A DNA stretch of 64,000 nucleotides from Xaviernesmea oryzae (lineage in GTDB: Bacteria; Pseudomonadota; Alphaproteobacteria; Rhizobiales; Rhizobiaceae): positions 898,680-962,679 of the forward strand of contig NZ_FXAF01000002.1 of the NCBI RefSeq assembly GCF_900177415.1. The letters are read 5' to 3'. The translations under genes were made by a program, and so were the position numbers. This document shows positions 34,275-43,064 of this stretch, piece by piece (position 1 is the first letter of the stretch; every line of letters begins with the position of its first letter). A model generated the notes under the pieces. The model saw only the letters and a list, made by a program, of their open reading frames with translations, did not search any database and was not told the origin of the DNA.

Positions 34275-35692
34275 TACCGTACAGCCAGTTCCGGCCAGCG
34301 ATCCGCCCAGGGATGCGCCTGTTCGAACGATGCCGCGAGATCGAGAAGAGCGTCATCCGCGCCGAATGCTGCGACGGCCTGCAAGCCGACCGGCATGCCG
34401 CCGGCGCCCGGGCCGACAGGGATCGAAATGCCGGGATGACCACAGGCATTCACCCAGTTGGTGAAGACCGCATGGCCGCGCGGACCTGCTTCCTTCCCGT
34501 CGATGACCGGCGGGAACTGGGAATCGCGGGGCCAGGGATGTGCCGCCGATGCCGGCGTGAGAACCACGTCGAAATCCTCGAAAAGCCTTGCGGCAGCCAC
34601 GCGAAATGCGTCGAGCGTCTCGATGAATGTCAGGTAGTCGGTCGCGGAAAGCTTCGCTCCGGCTTTCGCCTGTTCGGAAAACGGCGCAGAAACCAGTTGG
34701 TGGAACCGTGCGTCGAGCGCGGCCATCTTCGCGAGCCCGGTATTGGCGAGAATCGGCCAGCCGGCATTCACCGATGCGAGATCGAGCGGCAGCGGACCAC
34801 GTTCGACCTCATGCCCGAGCGCTGCGAACCGGTCTGCGGCTCTTGAACACAGGGCGGCGATCTCCGGATCGACCGGCGCATCCCCGAACCGCTCCACGAA
34901 CAGGATACGCTTGCGTTCCGGCGTCGCGGAGGCTGCGTCGATAGCCGGAAAGCCGAAGGAGCGCGGGTCCTCGGAATTCGCACAGCCGATGATGCTCATG
35001 ATGAGACGGATGTCGTCGACCGTGCGGGCCAGCGGGCCGACGACCTCGCAATCGGCGAGAAGCGGCGGCAGGCCGCCCTGGCGCGGAATGCGTCCGATCG
35101 ATGGTTTGAGGCCGACGATCCCGACATAGCCGGCAGGACGGCGGATCGACCCGCCGCCATCCGTTCCCAGAGAATACGGTACAAGCCCGGCGGCCACGGC
35201 CGCGACGGAGCCTCCGCTGGAGCCGCCCGGCGTCAGCGCCGGGTTCCAGGGGTTTCCGGTCGAGCCGAAAACCGCGTTTCCTGTGAAGCCCCGCAGCGTG
35301 AATTCCGGAACATTGGTCTTGCCGACGATGACCGCGCCCGCCTGGCGCAGAAGCCGCACCGGCAGTTCGTCTTCCGCAGCGATATAGTCGCGATAGAGCT
35401 TCGTGCCCCAGACGCAGGGCATGCCCGCCACCAGAAGATTGTCCTTGATGGCGACCGGAATGCCGTCGAGCGGCCCGAGCGGTTTTCCGGTGGCAAAGCG
35501 CTCATCCGCCAGCCCGGCCAGCGCACGCGCACCTTCGGCATCGACATGCACGAAGCAGTTCAGCTCGCCGTCCAGACGCGCGATACGATCGAGATAGTGC
35601 TCCAGAACGGCAATTGCAGACAGCGAGCCTTCCCGCAATGCGGCGCCGAGCTGACGCAGGTTCAGGCGGTATATCGAGTCTTTCATATCCAT
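34274..35692 (-). CDS. Amidase (amidase-signature family)
   Basis: 472 residues. Triad: lysine in VAIKDNLLVAGMPC, cis-Ser in GGSSGGSVAAVAAGL, nucleophile in LGTDGGGSIRRPAGY, all canonical. An alternative ATG lies at 35686. It sits in a leftward operon downstream of dipeptide-type permeases and upstream of the AbrB gene. Together with the transporter it suggests uptake and hydrolysis of an amide or peptide-like molecule. It is clearly diverged from the amidase at 31833, so the pair is not a recent duplication. Confidence 0.92.
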   Translation of the reverse strand: MDMKDSIYRLNLRQLGAALREGSLSAIAVLEHYLDRIARLDGELNCFVHVDAEGARALAGLADERFATGKPLGPLDGIPVAIKDNLLVAGMPCVWGTKLYRDYIAAEDELPVRLLRQAGAVIVGKTNVPEFTLRGFTGNAVFGSTGNPWNPALTPGGSSGGSVAAVAAGLVPYSLGTDGGGSIRRPAGYVGIVGLKPSIGRIPRQGGLPPLLADCEVVGPLARTVDDIRLIMSIIGCANSEDPRSFGFPAIDAASATPERKRILFVERFGDAPVDPEIAALCSRAADRFAALGHEVERGPLPLDLASVNAGWPILANTGLAKMAALDARFHQLVSAPFSEQAKAGAKLSATDYLTFIETLDAFRVAAARLFEDFDVVLTPASAAHPWPRDSQFPPVIDGKEAGPRGHAVFTNWVNACGHPGISIPVGPGAGGMPVGLQAVAAFGADDALLDLAASFEQAHPWADRWPELAVR

Positions 35693-35707
35693 GACCTGTC
35701 GATGCGA

Positions 35708-36601
35708 TTACTGTGAGGAATCCGGAGCGAGCCAGGCACGAAGACCCTCGCCGAGGAACGTGATCCCGGCAACCAGAACCAGCATTGCGAGACCGGGAAT
35801 GTTGACCAGCCAGGATTCGAAGAAAACGAAGTCCTTCGCCTCGGCGATCATCAGCCCCCAGGAGCTGTCCGGCGGACGGATACCCAGCCCGAGGAAGGAC
35901 AACGCAGCCTCGAGCAGGATCGCATGCGCCATTTCCAGCGTCCCCACGACGATCAACGGGCTGACGAGATTGGGAAGGACCTCCCCGATCATGATCCTGA
36001 CATTGGAAAGGCCCGCCGCCCTGGCCGCAAGCACGAATTCTGCGTTGCGCAAGCGCATCGTCAGGGATCGCGTCACGACAAGGAACTGATCCCAGAGGAA
36101 ACAGGCGAGGATCAGCATCATCAGTGGCAGGGAATTGCCGAGAAGACCCACCAGGGAGATCGCCACCAGCATGATGGGAAGGCTGAGCCGCACGGTCAGC
36201 AGGAACATCACCGCCATATCGACGCGCCCGCCGAAATAGCCTCCCAGCAGGCCGAGACCTATGCCCATGACGGCCGAAAGCACGATCGTTCCGAAACCGA
36301 CGAGCAGCGAAAGCCGCGCGCCATATATTAGGCGGCTGAGATAGTCGCGGCCGAGATGGTCGGTGCCGAGAATATGGCCCCACGTTCCGCCTTCCATGAA
36401 AACCGGCTGGACAAGGCGATTGGCGAGCGACTGTTCATAGGGCGAGTAAGGTGCGATCCACGGCGCCAGGATGGCGACCAGCGTTATGAAGCCGATAATG
36501 AAAACGCCGGTTGCAAGGCCCCAGCGCCCGACGGGAATACGTGGCCCTTTCCAGAGACGTGCCGCCGGAACGCTTCCGGTAATCCGAGAGTTCATGGTCA
36601 T
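35708..36601 (-). CDS. Dipeptide/oligopeptide ABC transporter permease (DppC-like)
   Basis: 297 residues with about six spans. DppC/OppC hallmarks: N-terminal APWIAPYSPYEQSLANRLV, GTDHLGRDYLSRLIYGARLS, the permease loop EFVLAARAAGLSNVRIMIGE and the C-terminal LSFLGLGIRPPDSSWGLMIA. Its start overlaps the DppB-type stop by four bases. It forms a heterodimeric channel with the product of 36598-37521. Confidence 0.93.
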   Translation of the reverse strand: MTMNSRITGSVPAARLWKGPRIPVGRWGLATGVFIIGFITLVAILAPWIAPYSPYEQSLANRLVQPVFMEGGTWGHILGTDHLGRDYLSRLIYGARLSLLVGFGTIVLSAVMGIGLGLLGGYFGGRVDMAVMFLLTVRLSLPIMLVAISLVGLLGNSLPLMMLILACFLWDQFLVVTRSLTMRLRNAEFVLAARAAGLSNVRIMIGEVLPNLVSPLIVVGTLEMAHAILLEAALSFLGLGIRPPDSSWGLMIAEAKDFVFFESWLVNIPGLAMLVLVAGITFLGEGLRAWLAPDSSQ

Positions 36602-37521
36602 TCCAGTCTGATACGGGGATCGATCATCATATTGACGATATCGGCAAGCAGCGTCAGCACGACATAGGCCGCCGAAACGGCCAAGAGCGCGGCCTGCACC
36701 ACCGGATAGTCATTCTGGTTGATGGCTTCCCACGTGAGATAACCGATCCCGTGAATTGCGAAGATGTTTTCCACCACCACGGAACCGCCGAGCAGAAAGC
36801 CGAACTGGACCGAGGCGACGGCCACGACCGGCACGAGCGTGTTGCGCAGGGCGTGTTGCAGATAGATCTGCCAGGGACGCAGCCCCTTGGCCCGCGCGGT
36901 GCGGATATATTCCGAACGCATGACCTCGATCATGCCGGCACGGGAAATACGGATGATGGCCGGCATCGAATAGAAGGCCAGCGCCATGGCCGGCATTGCC
37001 AAATGCCGCACGGATCCTCCCCCCGAGATAGGCAGGACTGCAAACTGTATTCCAAGGACAAGGATCAGCAGGAAGCTCAACCAGAAAATCGGTGTCGAGA
37101 CGCCGAGAAGAGCGATGAACAGGGCAATGCGATCGATGATGCTTCCGGGTGCGCGGCCCCCGGCCATTCCGAGCGGTATGGCGACGGCAAGCGCCATCGT
37201 AATGGCCATGGCTCCAAGGGAAAGCGTCGCGGGCAGGCGTTCGGCAATCAGCGAAAGCACCGGACTGCCGTAGTAGAACGAGGTGCCCACATCCCCCTGG
37301 AGCGCCTTGATGAGCCAGTTCCAGTATTGCACCGGCAGCGGCTTGTCCCAGCCATAGGTCTTGCGCAGGAATTCGACGTAATCCGCGCCGCTTCCCTCGC
37401 CGGCCAGCGAGATCGCCAGGTCGCCCGACATTTTCAGCATGACGAAACTCATGAAGGAGATCGTCAGCATGACCAGTATGGCGAGACCCAGTCTGCGGGC
37501 TATGTAATAGGCCATCGGCAT
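36598..37521 (-). CDS. Dipeptide/oligopeptide ABC transporter permease (DppB-like)
   Basis: 307 residues. DppB features: YYIARRLGLAILVMLTISFM at the N terminus, KTYGWDKPLPVQYWNWL, the loop SEYIRTARAKGLRPWQIYLQ and VVENIFAIHGIGYL. A stable hairpin and 57 bases separate it from the binding-protein gene upstream, a usual way to keep binding protein in excess over permeases. Confidence 0.93.
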   Translation of the reverse strand: MPMAYYIARRLGLAILVMLTISFMSFVMLKMSGDLAISLAGEGSGADYVEFLRKTYGWDKPLPVQYWNWLIKALQGDVGTSFYYGSPVLSLIAERLPATLSLGAMAITMALAVAIPLGMAGGRAPGSIIDRIALFIALLGVSTPIFWLSFLLILVLGIQFAVLPISGGGSVRHLAMPAMALAFYSMPAIIRISRAGMIEVMRSEYIRTARAKGLRPWQIYLQHALRNTLVPVVAVASVQFGFLLGGSVVVENIFAIHGIGYLTWEAINQNDYPVVQAALLAVSAAYVVLTLLADIVNMMIDPRIRLE

Positions 37522-37544
37522 CTATCCCTGCATTGAACGATTCC

Positions 37545-37569
37545 GCCCCGCGTGCTTTCGCGGCGGGGC
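37545..37569 (-). promoter_or_regulatory. Intercistronic hairpin after the binding-protein gene
   Basis: GCCCCGC at 37545-37551 pairs with GCGGGGC at 37563-37569. It lies just after the binding-protein stop and before the permease genes and has no T-run, so it is more likely an mRNA-stabilising or attenuating stem than a full terminator. Confidence 0.5.
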
Positions 37570-37578
37570 TGCGTATCG

Positions 37579-39099
37579 TCATTTCCAGCTTGCACGCCAG
37601 AATTCGACATTCTCGTCGGCCGGAACCGGCACGTCGACGCCTTTCGACATGACGTAGTTGACCGGCATGCTGAACAACGGCGCCCAGTAGGCCTTGTCGG
37701 CGATCTGCTTCAGGGCGGTCTCGTAGAGAGCCTTGCGCTTGTCCTGGTCGGCAATCGTGCCCGCTTCCTTCACGGCCTGCGTCACGACAGGATCGCGGGA
37801 CTGGTCGTCGGGAGATTCGGCAAAGAAGAACGGCAGGATGGCGCCGACATCGTTTACGCCGGCCGAGCCGAAATCGTCGATGACGATCGGGGTCTTGTGG
37901 TCGCGCCGTGCCTGGATCACTGCCGAGTATTGCAACCAGTGAAGGTTCGCACGGACGCCGATGGCATTCAGGTAGCCGATGATGGCTTCGGCGACCGGAC
38001 GGCTGCGATAACCGTAGATATCGATATCGAAACCGTTGGCGTAACCGGCCTCAGCCATCAGCGCCTTCGCCTTCTCGACGTCATAGGGGTATTGCGTCAC
38101 ATCGGCAAAGCAGCCGAACTGCGAAGGCGTGCATGCCGAGGAGATCGGCTTCGAGGCGCCGCCGACCAGCGTTTTCGCCATGGCCTCGCGATCCATCGAA
38201 TAGGCGATCGCCTTGCGGACACGTTCATCTTTCAGCGGGCTCGCCGGGTCCGACAGACCGGCCGCATCGAGCGTCAGGAAGCCGATGCGGAAGGTTTCGG
38301 CGTTGATGACGTCGACCATCGGCATGCGCTTGAGCTTTTCTGCCTGATCGGAGGGAATGTAATAGGCCCAGTCGATGCCGCCGCTGATCAGTTCCGCCAC
38401 CTGGGTGTTCACGTCTGGGATGGCGCGGTAGATGAACGTACCGATAGCCGGCTTGCTCTTGCCGCCGCCCTCGAAATAATCCTCGTTGCGTTTGAACACG
38501 ACATCGTTGCCGCTGCGCTCGGCGACCATGAACGGCCCGGTCCCCACGGGCTTTTCGGAAAATGCCTGGATTCCTACGCTCTCGCGGTATTTTTTCGGCA
38601 CAACGGGAAGCTGGATAATGTACTCCAGCGCCAGAGGCGCGACATCACGGCCGACAACGCGGATCTTGTAGGGATCGAGAATGTCGACGCGCTCTATCCA
38701 GCCGCCTGTCATGCGGTTGAAAACCTTGTTTTCGGGATCGGCCGCGTACATCAGACTGTAAGCGACGTCCTCCGCCGTCATCTGGTCGCCGTTGTGGAAT
38801 TTCACGCCCTGACGAAGATCGAACTCCCAGGTCTTGTCATCGACCTGTCGCCACGCGGTCGCGAGCAGGGGCTTCAGTTCGAATGTGTTCGGATCGCGAT
38901 AGACCAGCGCGTCATAGGCCAGCAGACCGAGAAGAAAACCTTCGCGCCCCGGGGAATGATAACGGTCGAGGCTCGGGAGTTTCGCCTGGAAGGCAGCGAC
39001 AAGCGTATCGTTATCCTTGCCTGCGAAGGCATGCACCGGCAAGAAGGCAATCGTTGCGGCAAGCAGCGACAGAACATTTTTTCTGAGGCTCGTGGTCAT
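37579..39099 (-). CDS. Dipeptide/oligopeptide-type ABC transporter substrate-binding protein
   Basis: 506 residues from the ATG at 39099, six bases after GGAG; signal peptide MTTSLRKNVLSLLAATIAFL ending near VHAFA. The SBP_bac_5 pattern is clear: KTWEFDLRQGVKFHNGDQMT, AEDVAYSLMYAADPENK, VPKKYRESVGIQAFSEKPVG, TGPFMV and the ERVRKAIAYSMDREAM block. The family binds peptides, nickel complexes, opines or other bulky solutes, so the ligand need not be a peptide; adjacent amidases point to an amide-containing solute. Confidence 0.92.
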   Translation of the reverse strand: MTTSLRKNVLSLLAATIAFLPVHAFAGKDNDTLVAAFQAKLPSLDRYHSPGREGFLLGLLAYDALVYRDPNTFELKPLLATAWRQVDDKTWEFDLRQGVKFHNGDQMTAEDVAYSLMYAADPENKVFNRMTGGWIERVDILDPYKIRVVGRDVAPLALEYIIQLPVVPKKYRESVGIQAFSEKPVGTGPFMVAERSGNDVVFKRNEDYFEGGGKSKPAIGTFIYRAIPDVNTQVAELISGGIDWAYYIPSDQAEKLKRMPMVDVINAETFRIGFLTLDAAGLSDPASPLKDERVRKAIAYSMDREAMAKTLVGGASKPISSACTPSQFGCFADVTQYPYDVEKAKALMAEAGYANGFDIDIYGYRSRPVAEAIIGYLNAIGVRANLHWLQYSAVIQARRDHKTPIVIDDFGSAGVNDVGAILPFFFAESPDDQSRDPVVTQAVKEAGTIADQDKRKALYETALKQIADKAYWAPLFSMPVNYVMSKGVDVPVPADENVEFWRASWK

Positions 39100-39112
39100 G
39101 GCATTCTCCATT

Positions 39113-39955
39113 TCAGGACGGGCGGTTTTCGGGAGGAATGAAAGCAGCAAGAAGAAGAGCGCGCGCCTGGTCGGGATCCACGGGCAGGACGGCGGACAGC
39201 AGGCGGCGCGTATAGTCGTGCACGGGCGCGCGCAGGACATTCCCAACCGGGCCATCCTCTACGAGCTTCCCGTGATACATGACCGCAACCCGGTCGCACA
39301 GTTCGGAGACGACGCCGATATTGTGCGTGACAACGAGATAGGACAGTCCAAGTTCGACCCTGAGCTGTTTCAGCAATTCGAGAATCTGCGCCTGCACGGA
39401 TACGTCGAGCGCCGAAGTCGGTTCGTCGCAAACCAGAATTCTGGGCTCGTTTATCAGGGCCCTCGCAATGGCCACGCGCTGACGCTGGCCGCCGGAAAGT
39501 TCGTGGGGAAAGCGCCGGGCAAAGGATGCCGGTAATTCGACCTTCCGCAGAATGTCTTCCACCCGCGCTTCCACCTCGTCCCTGCTCACCTTGCGTGCTG
39601 CGCGCAACGGCATCGAGATGATGTCGACCAGACGCTTGCGCGGGTTGAGCGAGGCATAGGGGTCCTGAAAGACCGGTTGGACAAGTGAGGCCAGATGAAG
39701 ACGCGAATAGGTGCTGATTTCACGACCGAAAACCTGCAAGTCGCCCCGGGTAGGTTCGAGCAGGCCGAGCATCATGCGCGCAAGCGTCGTCTTGCCCGAA
39801 CCCGACTCACCGACCAGCGCAAGAGATTCTCCCTCGTAAAGCCTCAGGCTGACCTCGTTGACCGCGATGAATGGCTCCTTGCGGCCCTTGACGGCAAATT
39901 CCCGGGTTGCCATGGCTGCTTCGAGCGCAATCGTGCGCGCAGTATTAACCAGCAT
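39113..39955 (-). CDS. Dipeptide/oligopeptide ABC transporter ATPase (DppF-like)
   Basis: 280 residues from the ATG at 39955, overlapping the upstream ATPase gene by eleven bases. Walker A GESGSGKTTLARMMLGLL, the DppF-type PVFQDPYASLNPRKR, signature LSGGQRQRVAIARALI, Walker B ILVCDEPTSALDVSVQ, switch VVTHNIGVV. The C-terminal extension YTRRLLSAVLPVDPDQA is the oligopeptide-subfamily tail. An ATG at 39913 is an alternative start. Confidence 0.92.
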   Translation of the reverse strand: MLVNTARTIALEAAMATREFAVKGRKEPFIAVNEVSLRLYEGESLALVGESGSGKTTLARMMLGLLEPTRGDLQVFGREISTYSRLHLASLVQPVFQDPYASLNPRKRLVDIISMPLRAARKVSRDEVEARVEDILRKVELPASFARRFPHELSGGQRQRVAIARALINEPRILVCDEPTSALDVSVQAQILELLKQLRVELGLSYLVVTHNIGVVSELCDRVAVMYHGKLVEDGPVGNVLRAPVHDYTRRLLSAVLPVDPDQARALLLAAFIPPENRPS

Positions 39956-40841
39956 GCGCAGTCTCCGGGAGATGGAGGGGAGCAAGGCCCGGTGCCTTCG
40001 GCACTGCGGCGATCAGGGCTTTCGTGTAAGCTTCGCGCGGGTTTGCGAGAACCTGCCTGACATCGCCCGTCTCGACGATCAGGCCGGATTTCATCACCGC
40101 TATCCTGTCAGCAATCGCCGCAACGACACCGAGATCATGGGTAATGAACAGGATCGCTATTCCGAAGCTTTCCTGAACGGATTTCAGGAGCGAAAGCACC
40201 TGGGCCTGCATGGTAACGTCCAGCGCCGTCGTCGGCTCGTCGGCAATGAGGAGCTGCGGCTCGCACATCAGCGCCATGGCGATCATCGCCCGCTGGCGCA
40301 ACCCGCCCGAAAGCTGATGCGGATATTCATCCATGCGTGTTTCGGGCCTGGTGACGCCAACCCGGTCCAGCAGGCCGATTGCCCTTGCACGGGCCTTCCG
40401 CCGGTCGCGCGAAACGTGGCGCAGATACACTTCCTCGAGTTGCCTGCCGATCGTCATGGTGGGATTGAAGGCCATCGTCGGATCCTGGAAGATCATGCCG
40501 ATCGCACGTCCCCGCAGATCCTGCATCTGCCGCTCCCCGTAGCGGGAAATATCCTGTCCGGCGAAGATCGCACGCTCCATGCGGCGGGTCGCTCCGGCCG
40601 GCAGCAGATCGAGAACGGAAAGCGCGGTGAGCGATTTGCCGGATCCGGATTCACCGACAAGGCAGAGGGTTTCGCTACGCCCGACCGTGAAGGAAACGCC
40701 CTTTACGGCATGCAGGAGACCTTCCTTTAGAGAGAAATCAACCTCAAGGCCACCGATATCGAGGAGAGCATCCAACCTGTTCTGATCCTGTCCAGTTTCT
40801 TTATTTTGTTCCCGGTGAGGACAATTGCAGAGTTTTTCCAT
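39945..40841 (-). CDS. Dipeptide/oligopeptide ABC transporter ATPase (DppD-like)
   Basis: 298 residues from the ATG at 40841. Walker A GESGSGKSLTALSVLDLL, QDPTMAFNPTMTIG, signature LSGGLRQRAMIAMAL, Walker B LLIADEPTTALDVTMQ, switch FITHDLGVVAAIADRI. No good ribosome-binding site precedes the ATG, and only 43 bases then separate it from the divergent LysR gene. A TTG at 40775 would give the usual family N terminus (DALLDIGGLEVDF) and a more normal promoter space. First gene of the peptide-transport/amidase operon. Confidence 0.88.
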   Translation of the reverse strand: MEKLCNCPHREQNKETGQDQNRLDALLDIGGLEVDFSLKEGLLHAVKGVSFTVGRSETLCLVGESGSGKSLTALSVLDLLPAGATRRMERAIFAGQDISRYGERQMQDLRGRAIGMIFQDPTMAFNPTMTIGRQLEEVYLRHVSRDRRKARARAIGLLDRVGVTRPETRMDEYPHQLSGGLRQRAMIAMALMCEPQLLIADEPTTALDVTMQAQVLSLLKSVQESFGIAILFITHDLGVVAAIADRIAVMKSGLIVETGDVRQVLANPREAYTKALIAAVPKAPGLAPLHLPETAHAG

Positions 40842-40861
40842 TAGAACTAATACAAAACTTC

Positions 40862-40873
40862 TATGTCGACATA
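40862..40873. promoter_or_regulatory. 12-bp perfect palindrome between divergent DppD-type and LysR genes
   Basis: TATGTCGACATA at 40862-40873 is a perfect palindrome 11 bases before the LysR start codon, within the shared promoter region. It is a candidate binding site for the LysR protein. Confidence 0.45.
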
Positions 40874-40884
40874 AGGGATCGGTT

Positions 40885-41817
40885 ATGAACATTGGCCTCC
40901 GCCAGTTGGAGACATTCCGCCTTTTCGCGCGTACGCAGAGCGTTACCGAAACGGCACGCCTGATGCGCGTTTCGCAGCCGGCCGTCAGCCAAACGCTGAA
41001 GGAACTGGAAGGGCAATTCGGTTTTGCTCTCTTCGTGCGCTCGAACGGCAGGACCCGGCTGACAATCGAGGCCAATAACGTATTGCCGGAAATCGAACGT
41101 CTTTTCGCCCAGATGGCATCCCTGCGAGGCAAGGCCGAAGAACTGAAGGACAACCGGGCCGGCGCATTGTCGATTGCTTCGGTCCCTTCATTTACGGCGC
41201 AGATACTGCCCGACGCCATCAAAGCGTTCAGGGCGGCGCGCAGCCAGGTGAAAATCCGCACCGAGGTGCACACGGCCAGCGATGTCGTAAGACAGATCCG
41301 TCAGGAATACTGCGATATAGGTTTTGCGTTCATGCCGCTCGACGAGGTCGGCGTTTCAGTGCAGCCGCTCCTGCGCATGTCGATGGTGTGCCTTGTACCT
41401 GCCAGGCACCCTCTTGCCGGCAACGATATCATCACCGCCGCAGATCTGATGAAACAAACGATCATCGTTCATGGTGCGGAAACCACACCGGGCTTTATCC
41501 TGCGCGAAAGCCTGGGTGAAGAAGTTGCCGGTTTTCAGGTTCTGACGACGAACCAGTCGGTGACCTCGATGCACATGGCGCAAAGCGGACTGGGCATCGC
41601 ATTTGCCCACCCGCTCGTGCTGGCCCACGATCCGCTGGGAAAAGTGGTCGCCATTCCCTACGAACGTCATGTACCCCTGACTTTCGCGCTTCTTTATTCG
41701 CGCAACAGACCCGTTTCGCGCATTGTTCTGCAATTCGAGGCGATATTGCGCAAGGGCATCATAAGCTTCAGCAAGGAGCTTCGGGATCGGGGGCTGGAAA
41801 GCGAATGCCTCATATGA
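40885..41817 (+). CDS. LysR-family transcriptional regulator
   Basis: 310 residues from the ATG at 40885 (MNIGLRQLETFRLFARTQSV). HTH VTETARLMRVSQPAVSQTLK followed by ELEGQFGFALFVRSNGRTRL; effector domain from ~90 (GALSIASVPSFTAQILPDAI; YCDIGFAFMPLDEVGVSVQP). The layout closely parallels the LysR at 30792-31721. It is divergent from the dipeptide-type transporter/amidase operon, which it probably controls. Confidence 0.93.
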   Translation: MNIGLRQLETFRLFARTQSVTETARLMRVSQPAVSQTLKELEGQFGFALFVRSNGRTRLTIEANNVLPEIERLFAQMASLRGKAEELKDNRAGALSIASVPSFTAQILPDAIKAFRAARSQVKIRTEVHTASDVVRQIRQEYCDIGFAFMPLDEVGVSVQPLLRMSMVCLVPARHPLAGNDIITAADLMKQTIIVHGAETTPGFILRESLGEEVAGFQVLTTNQSVTSMHMAQSGLGIAFAHPLVLAHDPLGKVVAIPYERHVPLTFALLYSRNRPVSRIVLQFEAILRKGIISFSKELRDRGLESECLI

Positions 41818-42003
41818 GGGGCATGAACAGGGATATGCCGTCCTTTCCGCGCACCGCATTGGCGCCGGTGCCTGCCTAACGGCACGGTCGACCAAGCGGC
41901 GCTGCGACGCAGCTTAAACATCCGGGGAAAACGAGCGTATCCGACTCCGCCCTGCTTTCCGCGTGAACAACCGCGAGCTTGACCCGGGCGCACACGATTT
42001 ATG

Positions 42004-42038
42004 TTGCAATCCCAACATTTTTATTGTTGGAATTGCAA
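42004..42038. promoter_or_regulatory. Inverted repeat upstream of the kinase gene (candidate operator)
   Basis: TTGCAATCCCAACA (42004-42017) and TGTTGGAATTGCAA (42025-42038) match in 13 of 14 positions around a seven-base T-rich centre. It lies 27 bases before the chosen GTG start of the kinase gene and supports that downstream start, because the longer reading would translate through it. Confidence 0.55.
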
Positions 42039-42064
42039 AACAATCCACCGATCGGAATGTCGAA

Positions 42065-43054
42065 GTGTTGTACGACGCAGATTTTCTAACCCGGCTTTCC
42101 ACTGCCGTCAGCGCGCTCTGCCCGGTCTGGGCGGTATCGGCGCATGCAAACGTCAAGCTTCTGACCATTTCGGAAAACGCGACGTTCCTCGTTCACGACG
42201 AAACCCCTGACCGGAAGCTGATCGTTCGGGTCCACCGACCCGATTATCATTCGGAGGCGGAAATCCTGTCTGAGCTTGCCTGGATCGAAGCGCTCCGGCG
42301 GGATGGGGTCGTCCCCACGCCCCGGCCGATCCCGGCAGGAGACGGCAGCCTCCTTCAGAAGTTCTCCGATGGCGAAACGGTTCGCCATGCAGTCGCCTTC
42401 GAATTCATGAGCGGCAAGGAACCGGATACGGATCTCGACCTGGCGAAGTGGTACGGAGCACTTGGCGAAATCAATGCCCGCCTGCACCAGCATAGCCGCC
42501 AGTGGGCCCACCCGGACAAATTCATCCGCAAGACCTGGAACTTCGACCGGATCCTCGGTGATGGCGCCTATTGGGGCGACTGGCGCGCCGCCCTAGGCCT
42601 GACGCCCGACGGCAAGGAGGTTCTGGAGCGGACCCACGCGCTGCTGGAAAAGCAGACACGGGCCTATGGCTACGGCGCCGACCGGTTCGGCCTCGTTCAT
42701 TGCGACATGCGTGCCGCCAACCTGCTGGTCGAGGGCGACCGGCTGGGCGTCATCGATTTCGACGATTGCGGCCTCTCCTGGTTTGCCTATGACTTCGCCG
42801 CAGCGATCAGCTTCATGGAGCATGAGCCGTTCATTCCGCAATTGATGGCGGCATGGCTGGAGGGCTACCGGCGCGTCGCACCGCTCGATCCGGAGCATGA
42901 AGCGGCCCTGCCGATGTTCATCATGCTCCGGCGCATGCAACTCACCGCCTGGATCGCCTCCCATGCAGAGACGCCGACGGCGCAATCCATGGGCACGGCC
43001 TATACCGACGGCACCGTGGCGCTCGCCGAGCGCTATCTGGCAAAACACGGTTGA
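42065..43054 (+). CDS. APH-family small-molecule kinase, hydroxylysine kinase/homoserine kinase II-like
   Basis: About 329 residues from a GTG at 42065; a GTG at 41963 would add 34 residues read through an inverted repeat. The phosphotransferase fold is clear: catalytic loop FGLVHCDMRAANLLVEG (D214) and metal site LGVIDFDDCGLSWFAYDFAA (D231), preceded by FLVHDETPDRKLIVRVHRPD with the nucleotide lysine region. The HCDMR-NLL and DFDDCG pattern is that of 5-hydroxylysine kinase and related amino-alcohol kinases rather than aminoglycoside resistance enzymes. A class III PLP enzyme follows ten bases later, paralleling the kinase/phospho-lyase pair of amino-alcohol breakdown. The substrate is inferred, not shown. 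Confidence 0.82.
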   Translation: MLYDADFLTRLSTAVSALCPVWAVSAHANVKLLTISENATFLVHDETPDRKLIVRVHRPDYHSEAEILSELAWIEALRRDGVVPTPRPIPAGDGSLLQKFSDGETVRHAVAFEFMSGKEPDTDLDLAKWYGALGEINARLHQHSRQWAHPDKFIRKTWNFDRILGDGAYWGDWRAALGLTPDGKEVLERTHALLEKQTRAYGYGADRFGLVHCDMRAANLLVEGDRLGVIDFDDCGLSWFAYDFAAAISFMEHEPFIPQLMAAWLEGYRRVAPLDPEHEAALPMFIMLRRMQLTAWIASHAETPTAQSMGTAYTDGTVALAERYLAKHG

Positions 43055-43064
43055 GGAAGCCCCG

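Noticed and set aside
37552..39141. Plus-strand open frame of 529 codons opposite the dipeptide-binding protein
   Set aside because: Fully antisense to a gene with clear SBP_bac_5 motifs and a signal peptide; no recognisable domain in its own translation.
42065..43054. Aminoglycoside resistance gene
   Set aside because: The phosphotransferase fold is shared with resistance enzymes, but the motif form and the partner PLP gene fit a metabolic amino-alcohol kinase better.
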